From assembly GCA_964439135.1 (NCBI GenBank), contig CAYTNN010000063.1:1-20817 (forward strand): 20,817 nucleotides of DNA. The letters run 5' to 3'. Within the stretch, counting starts at the first letter, position 1, and every line of letters starts with the position of its first letter. The position numbers were made by a program, and so were the translations under genes. This document shows, piece after piece, positions 6,627 to 14,081 of this stretch. Origin of the DNA: JAFGPJ01 sp964439135. Lineage in GTDB: Bacteria > Planctomycetota > Phycisphaerae > Sedimentisphaerales > Anaerobacaceae. Under the pieces are notes generated by a model. It did not search any database and had not been told where the DNA came from. It worked only from the letters and a program-made list of their open reading frames with translations.

Positions 6627-7865
6627 TTATTTTTCATCGAGGATTTCGAGGCATTTGAATTTCTTGCCTTCGAGAAATTCAAGCGAAGCGCCTCCGCCTG
6701 TGGAAATGTGGCTTATTCTATCTTCCAGACCGAGCATATTGACTGCGCTGGCACTGTCACCGCCACCGATGATACTGATTGCCCCGTTGTCCGTAGCCTC
6801 GGCGACCGCCAAAGCTATAATCTTTGTCCCTTCATCGAAAGGCGCGATTTCAAAAACGCCCATAGGACCATTCCAAACGATGGTTTTGGCATCTTTAATC
6901 TTTTTAGCGAACTTCTTGGCCGCCATCGGCCCTATGTCGACGGCCTGATAGCCAGGGTCGATATCACCGACGGCGGTCCGATGCTGCGCACCGGCTTTCA
7001 ACTCGCGAACCACATGGTGGTCGATGGGCAAAATTACTTCACAGTTCGCATCAGCCGCTTGTTTTAGTAATTCCTGACCCTTATCGACAAAGTCGTTCTC
7101 GCACAGGCTCTTACCGATACTTTTACCCCTGCCTTTGAGGAAAGTATAGGCCATGGCTCCGCCGATAATGATACGGTCGACTTTCCCGATCAGGTTCTCT
7201 ATCACGCCGATCTTATCCGAAACCTTTGCTCCGCCGAGTATAGCGACGAAAGGCCTGCCGGGATTACTGAGTGCTTCACCGAGAAATTTCAGCTCCTTTT
7301 CAATGAGAAAGCCGATTACCCTGGGCTTGCCTTCCATCATCAGCGGGACGGTATACATCGAGGCGTTGTCCCTGTGGGCCGTGCCGAAGGCGTCGTCAAC
7401 ATAGACATCCGCCATGCCGGCCAGCTCTTTCGCGAAGTCGTCTTTTGCCTGCCGGAGCTGCGCATCTTCCTTTGCCGCCTTGTCCTTTATGGTCTCTTCC
7501 TTGTGGAAGCGAAGATTCTCAAGGAGCATACAATCGCCCGGCTTGAGGGCCTGGGCCTTTGCGCTGGTCTCCGGGCCGATACAATCGTCAGTGAAAACAA
7601 CCTCCCGGCCCAACAATTCAGACAATCTCTTCGCTACCGGGGCCAAAGACATTTTCTCATTCTTCTTGCCCTGAGGCCTGCCGAGGTGGCTCATAAGAAT
7701 CAGCGCGCCGCCGCCCTCTAATATCTTCTTTATCGTAGGCAGTGCCTTAACGATTCGATCATCACTGGTAATGTTGCAGTCATCGTCCAGCGGCACATTA
7801 AAGTCGCACCGCATCAGAACCTTTTTGCCCTGCACATCAATATCAGCAACAGTTTTCTTTGTCAT
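6627..7865 (-). CDS. pgk: Phosphoglycerate kinase
   Basis: Pgk transfers the acyl phosphate of 1,3-bisphosphoglycerate to ADP, making ATP in glycolysis (reversible in gluconeogenesis). From the ATG at 7863-7865 the product has 412 residues, a normal length. An AGGG lies eight bases upstream. The frame stays open to a TTG at 7904, which lacks a ribosome site. The 3-phosphoglycerate-binding basic patch is visible as RCDFNVPL (R19), SHLGRPQG (59-66), ENLRFHKEE and DDAFGTAHR. The nucleotide-binding C-domain shows ILGGAKVSDKI, WNGPMGVFE, the glycine-rich IIGGGDSASA and the C-terminal STGGGASLEFLEGK. It is directly downstream of gap, the usual glycolytic pairing, with 126 bp and a hairpin repeat between them. 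Confidence 0.97.
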   Translation of the reverse strand: MTKKTVADIDVQGKKVLMRCDFNVPLDDDCNITSDDRIVKALPTIKKILEGGGALILMSHLGRPQGKKNEKMSLAPVAKRLSELLGREVVFTDDCIGPETSAKAQALKPGDCMLLENLRFHKEETIKDKAAKEDAQLRQAKDDFAKELAGMADVYVDDAFGTAHRDNASMYTVPLMMEGKPRVIGFLIEKELKFLGEALSNPGRPFVAILGGAKVSDKIGVIENLIGKVDRIIIGGAMAYTFLKGRGKSIGKSLCENDFVDKGQELLKQAADANCEVILPIDHHVVRELKAGAQHRTAVGDIDPGYQAVDIGPMAAKKFAKKIKDAKTIVWNGPMGVFEIAPFDEGTKIIALAVAEATDNGAISIIGGGDSASAVNMLGLEDRISHISTGGGASLEFLEGKKFKCLEILDEK

Positions 7866-7918
7866 GCTATCTACCCTAAAAATTTCTTGTGCTATCTCTG
7901 CCAAAGGAAAAAGTCTCC

Positions 7919-7943
7919 ATTTAGCCCCGTGTTTTACGCGGAG
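7919..7943 (-). repeat. Hairpin repeat, GGGGCTAAATR family copy 3 (gap-pgk junction)
   Basis: On the minus strand CTCCGCG-TAAAA-CACGGGG is followed by CTAAATG. The stem is degenerate (one wobble pair and one mismatch), but the TAAAA loop and the GGGGCTAAAT tail match the copies at 5802 and 6592. It lies about 55 bases upstream of the chosen pgk start. Confidence 0.55.
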
Positions 7944-7991
7944 CTTTAGCTTAATAATTCTAAATTCATTGTTCGATAGTCGCTACTCAGA

Positions 7992-9005
7992 TTACAACGC
8001 AGCCATTTTTTCCATAATATCGACGCTGCGATTCGAATAGCCCCACTCGTTGTCATACCAGCTTACGACCTTGACGGTCTTGCCGATGACTATCGTGCAT
8101 AGAGAATCATAGATGCTCGAATGAGGATCGTTGACAATGTCGCTGCTGACGATAGGCTCGTCGCAATAGGCCAGGATGTCCTTCATCGGGCCTTCCGCGG
8201 CTTTTTTCATCGCTGCATTGACGGCATCGACCGTGACGTCCTTTTTGACGTTTACCACGAGGTCAACAATGCTGCCTACCGGGATGGGCACCCGAATCGC
8301 AAAACCATCGAGTTTGCCGGCAAGTGCGGGAATGACTTTGCCGATGGCCTTAGCAGCACCGGTGCTGGTGGGGATTATATTCGCCGCAGCGGCACGGGCC
8401 CGACGCAGATCCGAGTGGATCATGTCGGCCACTTTCTGGTCGTTGGTATAAGCGTGAATCGTCGTCATCATACCCTGCTCGATTCCAAAGGTATCGTTGA
8501 GGACCTTTGCTATAGGTGCAAGGCAATTGGTCGTGCAGCTTGCGTTCGATACGCAGTTGATCTCACTGGTGAGCATCTCATCATTCACACCCAGGACGAT
8601 TGTAGCGTCGATATCATCCTTGGCCGGGACGCTCAGCATGACCTTTTCGGCGCCGGCTTTGATATGGTCGGCATAACCGCCTTTTGGAGACGAAGCCAGG
8701 CGAAACAGTCCCGTAGATTCCAGAACTATTTTCACGCCCATATCCTTCCAGGGCAGCTCAGCGGGATTCCTGACAGCCAGAACCTTAATTGTTTTGCCGT
8801 TGATGACCAATGCGTCACCTTTTGCCTCGACCGTTCCGCCCCATTTGCCCATCACGGTGTCGTATTTGAACAGATGAGCAAGGCTCTTCGCATCCGCGAG
8901 GTCATTGATAGCGACAAGTTCCAAATCGCCTTTTCTTTGCATAATAATTCTTGCTACGGCCCTGCCGATCCGGCCGAAGCCATTAATTGCTACTTTTGTT
9001 GCCAT
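7992..9005 (-). CDS. gap: Glyceraldehyde-3-phosphate dehydrogenase, type I
   Basis: Gap oxidises and phosphorylates glyceraldehyde 3-phosphate to 1,3-bisphosphoglycerate with reduction of NAD. The 337-residue product has the Rossmann motif INGFGRIGR (7-15), an acidic residue in AINDL (D35) favouring NAD over NADP, and the catalytic nucleophile C157 in SNASCTTNCLAP. It also has the general base H184 in TTIHAYTNDQ, the phosphate loop PTSTGAAKAIGKVIP and the C-terminal SWYDNEWGYSNR. The length matches the family. The ATG at 9003-9005 has a strong AAGGAG about nine bases upstream. It heads the gap-pgk-rpe-accD run and has a credible promoter about 95-120 bp upstream. Confidence 0.97.
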   Translation of the reverse strand: MATKVAINGFGRIGRAVARIIMQRKGDLELVAINDLADAKSLAHLFKYDTVMGKWGGTVEAKGDALVINGKTIKVLAVRNPAELPWKDMGVKIVLESTGLFRLASSPKGGYADHIKAGAEKVMLSVPAKDDIDATIVLGVNDEMLTSEINCVSNASCTTNCLAPIAKVLNDTFGIEQGMMTTIHAYTNDQKVADMIHSDLRRARAAAANIIPTSTGAAKAIGKVIPALAGKLDGFAIRVPIPVGSIVDLVVNVKKDVTVDAVNAAMKKAAEGPMKDILAYCDEPIVSSDIVNDPHSSIYDSLCTIVIGKTVKVVSWYDNEWGYSNRSVDIMEKMAAL

Positions 9006-9097
9006 TTTGTACTTCTCCTTATTTTTAATATCAAAAACATTGTTTTTCGTGCCTTAAGCCCCTCACCATATACTGCTATAGGGTATACGAGAGAGCT

Positions 9098-9126
9098 ACT
9101 TTATGTTTTTGCCGCCCCGCTGTCAA
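9098..9126 (-). promoter_or_regulatory. Putative sigma-70-type promoter for gap
   Basis: On the minus strand a perfect -35 TTGACA (9126-9121) is separated by 17 bases from TAAAGT (9103-9098), four of six to TATAAT. Initiation would fall near 9091, giving a leader of about 85 bases before the gap ATG. Confidence 0.5.
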
Positions 9127-9195
9127 GAATTTCTTCCAAATTTGAGAATATCGCTGGGTAATACCATTGCGTACAATAAAGCATGATTTTCACAC

Positions 9196-9224
9196 TTGAC
9201 TCAGACTCTCGCCTCTGATATATT
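9196..9224 (+). promoter_or_regulatory. Putative sigma-70-type promoter for the beta-helix protein
   Basis: TTGACT (9196-9201), a 17-base spacer and TATATT (9219-9224) each match consensus at five of six positions. Initiation near 9231 would give a leader of about 110-140 bases. It is divergent from the gap promoter in the same 364-bp intergenic region, which otherwise holds no gene. Confidence 0.5.
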
Positions 9225-9307
9225 AATAATAACACCTGTAGCGGAAGCATCTTGCCGGGATAGCTCGTTTCGTTCATTTATATAATTGAAGTACGAGGCG
9301 TTTGTTC

Positions 9308-9339
9308 TTTGACCCATAAGGTGGGCAGAGGAGGTCAAA
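9308..9339 (+). promoter_or_regulatory. Leader hairpin overlapping a strong Shine-Dalgarno
   Basis: A perfect AGGAGG lies at 9329-9334. Its last two bases fall in the 3' arm of a 7-bp stem, TTTGACC (9308-9314) / GGTCAAA (9333-9339), which would partly sequester it in RNA. The only codon at good distance in the frame of the downstream gene is ATA at 9343, eight bases after the AGGAGG. Confidence 0.4.
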
Positions 9340-9369
9340 AACATAACTACTGCCAATAATTCACGATTT

Positions 9370-12300
9370 TTGCAGACAATCTCTTTGAGGACTACTCTGT
9401 CTAAAAAGTTGCTTTATCTCACCTCTTTTGTTTTAGTGCTGAGCCTGGCTGGCAAAGGATGGTCATACGCCTGGAATCCAAACCCCGCTGATGGTACCAT
9501 CCATGAGGAAACATGGGTGAGCCTTGTCTGGCAGCCGGGAGATTATGCAGTCTCATTCGATATATATTTCGGCGAGAATTTTGACAATGTGAAACATGGC
9601 ATCGGGGATACGTTCCAGGGCAACGAGAGTCCGACGTTTTTTGTAGTCGGCTTCCCCGGATTTACTTATCCGGATGGCCTTGTTCCAGGGACAACTTATT
9701 ACTGGCGAATCGATGAGGTCAATGATCTGCACCCGGACAGTCCGTGGATAGGAGATGTCTGGAGTTTCATGGTCCCACCCATAACGGCTTATGATCCTGA
9801 GCCCGCTGATGGCGCCGAATTTGTAGATCCCGATATGACCCTTAGCTGGCAGTCGGGCCTTGGTGCTATATCGCACACTGTGTACTTCAGTGATATATTT
9901 GATTATGTGAACTATGCCTCTGGAGGAATCCCTCAAGAAACTGCAACTTATACTCCAGCCCTACTCGAATCAGGGAAGACCTACTACTGGCGGATTGATG
10001 AGTTTGATAGAATCACTACACATAAAGGCGATGTCTGGAGCTTTACAGTCGGGGCGGGAGTGCCACCCGAGATAGAAGGAAGAGTTATCTACGTTGACGA
10101 TGATGCAAATGGTGCAAATGACGGTACAAGCTGGGCCGATGCGTACATCTTTCTGCAGGATGTTCTGACAGCCGCAAGAACCGTCCAGAAACCAGTCGAA
10201 ATCCGTGTCGCCCGGGGTATATACAAGCCGGATCAAGGAGTATTTCAGACACTCGGTGACCGGAGAGCCACATTTCAACTCATCAATGGTGTGGCTATTA
10301 AGGGCAGCCACGCCGGATTTGGAGAGCCTGAGCCCAATGCGCGAGATATCGACCTGTACAAGACTATCCTCAGCGGGGATTTGAACGGAGACGACGAGCC
10401 GTATTTTATGAACAACTCGGAAAACAGCTATCATGTAGTTATGGGTAGCAGAACCGATGAGACGGCTATATTGGAAGGTTTTACAATCACCGCCGGCAAT
10501 GCCGATTTGATTCTCGGCTCACAGGGAGGTGGTGGGATGCGTAACGAATATGGTAGCCCAAAGCTGGCTAACTTAACGTTCAGCAGCAACACAACACAAC
10601 CGAGATGGGGTGGGAGTGGGGGTGGGGGGATGTATAATGCAGACAGCAGCCCAATCATGAACAATTGCGACTTCACAGGAAACATCACCAATGAGTCTGG
10701 CGGTGGAATGTACAACGAGCGGAGCAATCCAAGACTTGTTGAATGCACGTTCAGCTATAATTATTCGGAGAGAGGCGGGGGGATGGGTAATTCATACAGC
10801 AGCCCAATCATGAGCAATTGTTCCTTCATAGGAAACACTGTCGACCTCTCTGGTGGTGGAATTTACAACTCGCAGAGCAACCCGAGACTCGTCGAATGCA
10901 CATTCATTTACAACTGGGCAGATGGAGGCGGGGGGATGGGTAATTATGGTTACAGCAGTCCAACTTTGAGTGACTGCAAATTCTTCGGGAACTTGGCCGT
11001 TTCCGGCGGCGGCGGAATAAATAACATTAGAAGCACGCCGGCCCTAACCGGCTGCATATTCCTCGAAAACACAGCATCTTCTGGTGGAGGAATTTTCAAC
11101 CACTCAAGTGATTCAGAGATTGTTTCATGTACTTTTGTTGACAACAGGGTGCGCTCAAACGGTGGCGGTATTTTTAATAATTCGGATAGTAATTCAACAC
11201 TGACGAATTGCAGAATTATTGGTAATGTGGCCGGTGTTGTAAATGGAACATGGGGAGCCGGTGGAGGCTTGTGTAATTCTTACAGCAGCAATCTTAAGCT
11301 AACCAACTGCATAATCACATCTAATCATTCTACTGGCAGCGGTGGTGGATTTTTTAATGAGCGCGACGCCAGTCTAATGCTAATCAACTGCACAATAGGT
11401 AGTAATATAGCTGCTATAGACGATGTTGGCAATAGCGGTGGCGGTGGGATTTACAATACTAACGGAAAAAGCCTCTCATTGATCAACTGCATTATAACGG
11501 ATAATGCGGTCAAAAATGGCAGTGGTGGTGGATTGTATAACAGGAGTTGGGATTGGACTAGCAGAGCCACCTTGACAAACTGCACATTTACAAATTGTAC
11601 ATTCGCTCGAAATTCGGCAGAAAGTGGAGATTCCATATCTTGCGATTCATACAAACAAGAATTACCCGGCACACTTCAACTGATAAATTGCATTCTCTGG
11701 AACAGTAGTGACGAAATTTTGAACAACGATGACTCGACGATTACCATAACATACAGTAACGTTTATGGTGGTTGGCCGGGTGAAGGCAATATTGATACTA
11801 ATCCATTATTTGTAGATGTCGACGGGGCGGATAACATCTTTGGCACAGATGATGATGACCTGCGTTTATCGCCGGACTCGCTGTGTATTGATGCTGGTGA
11901 CAACTCGGTGATTACACAATCAATAGTCACGGACCTCTATGGAAACCCGCGCATTGTAAACGAGACTGTGGACATGGGCGCGTATGAATTCAGATTACCC
12001 CCCACCTCAGAACTCTATTATGTCGGCCAGGTCACCACCAGTGAAGATGATGGTTATGCTTTTAAAGACATGTTCCAGAATCTGGATACGGACTTCCTTA
12101 GAGTAGGTTCTACTTCGTTCACGAAACCACCTTATTACTACATGTCCGGCATGGTGTTCAGGAATGTGGAAATTCCTCGGGGCGCTGTAATCGTCAGCGC
12201 ACGCCTGAAGATATGCGCTCATACCGATCAGTTGACGGACATCACTTTTGGCAAGATCGAAGCAGAATCCGCTGACAATGCCGCCTCTTTTAGCATTTCA

Positions 12301-12558
12301 CGTCATATCACTTCTCTGCCCAGGATAAGCACATCAGTCCATTGGGATCTCATCGAGCCCTGGTCGCCAGACACCTGGTATGAAAGTCCTGATATTGCTG
12401 ACATTATCCAGGAAGTAATTGATCGGGATGGATGGTCAGCAAATAATTCGTTGGCAATTATATACAGCAGCAGATCCGAAGGTGGTTACCGGAATTTCTC
12501 ATCTTATGATCGCGGCAGCGATTACGCACCCAAGCTGGAAATCACATACTTACCTTAG
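9370..12558 (+). CDS. Secreted right-handed beta-helix protein with two FN3-like domains and a C-terminal DNRLRE-like domain
   Basis: The product has 1062 residues from TTG at 9370. Residues 1-34 form a signal peptide (SKK, a hydrophobic LTSFVLVLSLAG core, a cut after WSYA). Two related beta-sandwich domains follow, about 36-136 and 141-227, each ending TYYWRIDE...GDVWSF, a planctomycete hallmark. From about 238 a YVDDDANGANDGTSWADAY opening leads into a parallel beta-helix to about 830. Its many GGGMYN/GGGIYN turns alternate with NCxFxxN strands, and it closes with DLYGNPRI...VDMGAYEF, as in choice-of-anchor Q proteins. The last 180 residues resemble DNRLRE-type modules (RNVEIPRGAVIVSARLKI, GWSANNSLAIIYSS). 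No dockerin, PEP-CTERM or TM tail is present. It is probably exported and may bind or act on polysaccharide, but no catalytic residues are identifiable. The start is uncertain: no Shine-Dalgarno precedes this TTG, while AGGAGG precedes an in-frame ATA at 9343. Confidence 0.85.
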   Translation: MQTISLRTTLSKKLLYLTSFVLVLSLAGKGWSYAWNPNPADGTIHEETWVSLVWQPGDYAVSFDIYFGENFDNVKHGIGDTFQGNESPTFFVVGFPGFTYPDGLVPGTTYYWRIDEVNDLHPDSPWIGDVWSFMVPPITAYDPEPADGAEFVDPDMTLSWQSGLGAISHTVYFSDIFDYVNYASGGIPQETATYTPALLESGKTYYWRIDEFDRITTHKGDVWSFTVGAGVPPEIEGRVIYVDDDANGANDGTSWADAYIFLQDVLTAARTVQKPVEIRVARGIYKPDQGVFQTLGDRRATFQLINGVAIKGSHAGFGEPEPNARDIDLYKTILSGDLNGDDEPYFMNNSENSYHVVMGSRTDETAILEGFTITAGNADLILGSQGGGGMRNEYGSPKLANLTFSSNTTQPRWGGSGGGGMYNADSSPIMNNCDFTGNITNESGGGMYNERSNPRLVECTFSYNYSERGGGMGNSYSSPIMSNCSFIGNTVDLSGGGIYNSQSNPRLVECTFIYNWADGGGGMGNYGYSSPTLSDCKFFGNLAVSGGGGINNIRSTPALTGCIFLENTASSGGGIFNHSSDSEIVSCTFVDNRVRSNGGGIFNNSDSNSTLTNCRIIGNVAGVVNGTWGAGGGLCNSYSSNLKLTNCIITSNHSTGSGGGFFNERDASLMLINCTIGSNIAAIDDVGNSGGGGIYNTNGKSLSLINCIITDNAVKNGSGGGLYNRSWDWTSRATLTNCTFTNCTFARNSAESGDSISCDSYKQELPGTLQLINCILWNSSDEILNNDDSTITITYSNVYGGWPGEGNIDTNPLFVDVDGADNIFGTDDDDLRLSPDSLCIDAGDNSVITQSIVTDLYGNPRIVNETVDMGAYEFRLPPTSELYYVGQVTTSEDDGYAFKDMFQNLDTDFLRVGSTSFTKPPYYYMSGMVFRNVEIPRGAVIVSARLKICAHTDQLTDITFGKIEAESADNAASFSISRHITSLPRISTSVHWDLIEPWSPDTWYESPDIADIIQEVIDRDGWSANNSLAIIYSSRSEGGYRNFSSYDRGSDYAPKLEITYLP
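10648..10956 (+). repeat. Tandem two-rung duplication inside the beta-helix
   Basis: Residues 427-477 (10648-10800) and 478-529 (10801-10956) are adjacent diverged copies. Both run SPIMxNCxF, GN, SGGG(M/I)YN, SNPRLVECTF, YN, GGGMGN and end in YS. The DNA is also clearly alike, and the DNA and protein match is closer than between other rungs. This suggests growth of the helix by in-frame duplication of about 153 bp. Confidence 0.8.
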
Positions 12559-12650
12559 TGAGGATCATTCCTCGGCATGAACAGCACCCTTGATCGGTAT
12601 GTGAGTTCGAGAGGTCTGTGGATTTGCTGGTTGTGTTGGGAAGCTCGCGA

Positions 12651-12837
12651 TTGATTATTGATTATTGACTATTGATTATTTTTACACCTTCTCTACGGCT
12701 TCTATTTCCTCTGTGGCATATCTAAGAACGCCGTCTCACGGAGACCTTACTATTGACTATTTTCGATTTACTATTGATTATTTGATTTCCTCTTTGAGGT
12801 CTCTGTGATTGAATAATGAACGCCGTGTAATGGAGAT
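12651..12837. repeat. AT-rich imperfect direct repeat downstream of the beta-helix gene
   Basis: Tracts of ATTGATTATT and ATTGACTATT (12651-12680, again 12750-12785) each precede a TTTCCTCT block and then a GAACGCCGT...GGAGA motif (12726-12744 and 12818-12836). This makes two degenerate copies of a unit of about 90 bp. No coding potential is seen. The broader stretch 12559-13511 contains no convincing gene on either strand. Confidence 0.5.
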
Positions 12838-12966
12838 TTATTTAGAATATGCCCGCTTTTTTCCGTTAAGATTCGTATAATAAATAACAAAATGAATATA
12901 GAAAACATATTCAAATAAATAGTCAAAAGGGAAAAGGTAAAATGAACAATCATTTATAAACCTAAG

Positions 12967-12995
12967 AATCCGTGTTAATCGGTGTAAATCCGTGT
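12967..12995. repeat. Triple 9-mer repeat AATCCGTGT/AATCGGTGT/AATCCGTGT
   Basis: Three nearly identical 9-mers sit at a 10-base period (12967, 12977, 12987). A degenerate relative, CCGTGTTTATCTGGTGTTC, appears at about 13398-13416. The 10-base spacing places them on one helical face, but the phrase is of the sort found as dispersed intergenic repeats, so a regulator site is only a possibility. Confidence 0.45.
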
Positions 12996-13067
12996 CTATA
13001 TAGAAGGCTATTTGAAAAAACAAAGCCAATGTTAATATGGGCAAAATAGCATTAAGTTAGTAATAGT

Positions 13068-13122
13068 AAGGATTTATGGAGATTTTGATGATTTTGGGCG
13101 GATTTGGACGGCGAAAAACAAA
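13068..13122 (+). repeat. 55-bp sequence identical to the right flank of the N gap (left copy)
   Basis: The 55 bases ending at the first N are exactly repeated in the 55 bases after the gap (13223-13277). The match starts precisely at the gap edge on the right and ends precisely at the gap edge on the left. Confidence 0.95.
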
Positions 13123-13222
13123 NNNNNNNNNNNNNNNNNNNNNNNNNNNNNNNNNNNNNNNNNNNNNNNNNNNNNNNNNNNNNNNNNNNNNNNNNNNNNN
13201 NNNNNNNNNNNNNNNNNNNNNN
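13123..13222. other. 100-N scaffold gap, probably artefactual
   Basis: A run of exactly 100 N. Because both flanks are the same 55-mer, the two contigs probably overlap by that 55-mer and the true missing length may be zero. The alternative is a genuine tandem repeat that could not be resolved. Confidence 0.95.
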
Positions 13223-13277
13223 AAGGATTTATGGAGATTTTGATGATTTTGGGCGGATTTGGACGGCGAAAAACAAA
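13223..13277 (+). repeat. 55-bp sequence identical to the left flank of the N gap (right copy)
   Basis: Exact copy of 13068-13122. It is AT-rich and has no obvious palindrome. An ACAAAGCCAAT motif lies near both copies on their outer sides (about 13019 and 13283). Confidence 0.95.
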
Positions 13278-13356
13278 CCCAAACAAAGCCAATTAATTAT
13301 CGTTCAGTATTCTTCGTTCTCATAAGGAGTCCTTACGGACAGCGAACAACGCGTGA

Positions 13357-13376
13357 ATTCCTGCCTACGCAGGAAT
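13357..13376. repeat. Short palindromic repeat ATTCCTGC-CTAC-GCAGGAAT
   Basis: A perfect 8-bp stem with a four-base loop, followed by GACA, lies about 135 bp before the sigma-factor gene. There is no T-tract. The form is that of a dispersed REP-like hairpin. Confidence 0.6.
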
Positions 13377-13511
13377 GACAAGCATTAAGAATCCAGAACC
13401 GTGTTTATCTGGTGTTCTTGAGCTAAAAACACATTTTGAGGGATTGTTTGTGTTATTTTCTGTAACATAATGGCTCTCCGCGCAATTATATTTGCGACAA
13501 TGGTTGGTGCT

Positions 13512-14081
13512 ATGGCAAAACTTGTTGAACGAACGGAAGATAACGATTTAGTCCTCAGGGCCAAAACCCAGGCCGGGGCGCTTGGTCGGCTTTACGAAAT
13601 GTACTACGAGCGAATCTTTCGCTTCTGCGTTCACAGGCTCTTTAACAAGGAAATAGCTGAGGATGTAACTTCGACGGTCTTTCTTAACGTAGCCCGCGGG
13701 ATACGCGATTTTGCAGGCCGAAGCGAGCAGGACTTTCGCAACTGGCTGTACGCCATAGCAGCCAACCAGGCGAACGCCTATATCAGAAAATCGTCCCGGC
13801 GTAAAAAGCTGCTCGCAGAGGCGGCCGGATCGATGGTACCGGCGAGAACAGGCAGTCTTGAAAAGTCGTTCGAGCCGGACTGGCCGGGGCTTTACGCCGT
13901 CATCCTCAGGCTAAAGCCACGGCACCAGACCATTGTCACATTAAGGTTCTTTGAAAACTTCTCATACGAACAAATAGCACAGATTTTAGACGTAAAAGAG
14001 GCAAACGTCCGTGTAACGCTACATAGAATACTTAACAAGTTAAGAAATCAATTAAAAACCGTTTATGACGGAGAAATATAA
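13512..14081 (+). CDS. ECF-type RNA polymerase sigma factor
   Basis: An extracytoplasmic-function sigma factor redirects RNA polymerase to a small regulon, usually released by an envelope signal. From ATG 13512 the product is 189 residues, MAKLVERTEDND onward. Region 2 is visible as LYEMYYERIFRFCVHRLF, EIAEDVTSTVFLNVARGI and FRNWLYAIAANQANAYIR. Region 4 is the helix-turn-helix LKPRHQTIVTLRFFENFSYEQIAQILDVKEANVRVTLHR. The two are joined by a short linker, with no region 3. Upstream ATGs at 13470 and 13500 are in frame, and none of the three has a good Shine-Dalgarno; 13512 gives the most family-like N-terminus. Its TAA overlaps the next gene's ATG (TAATG), so the downstream membrane protein is the likely partner or anti-sigma. 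Confidence 0.9.
   Translation: MAKLVERTEDNDLVLRAKTQAGALGRLYEMYYERIFRFCVHRLFNKEIAEDVTSTVFLNVARGIRDFAGRSEQDFRNWLYAIAANQANAYIRKSSRRKKLLAEAAGSMVPARTGSLEKSFEPDWPGLYAVILRLKPRHQTIVTLRFFENFSYEQIAQILDVKEANVRVTLHRILNKLRNQLKTVYDGEI

Noticed and set aside
8121..9161. A 346-codon open frame on the plus strand opposite gap
   Set aside because: It lies fully antisense to a well-supported gap gene, has no recognisable domain or ribosome site, and is explained by the codon pattern of the opposite strand.
12560..12573. Terminator after the beta-helix gene (GAGGA-TCAT-TCCTC)
   Set aside because: The stem is only five base pairs and is not followed by T residues.
13074..13325. Open frames on both strands spanning the first N gap
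   Set aside because: They consist mainly of N and the duplicated 55-mer, with no coding signature.
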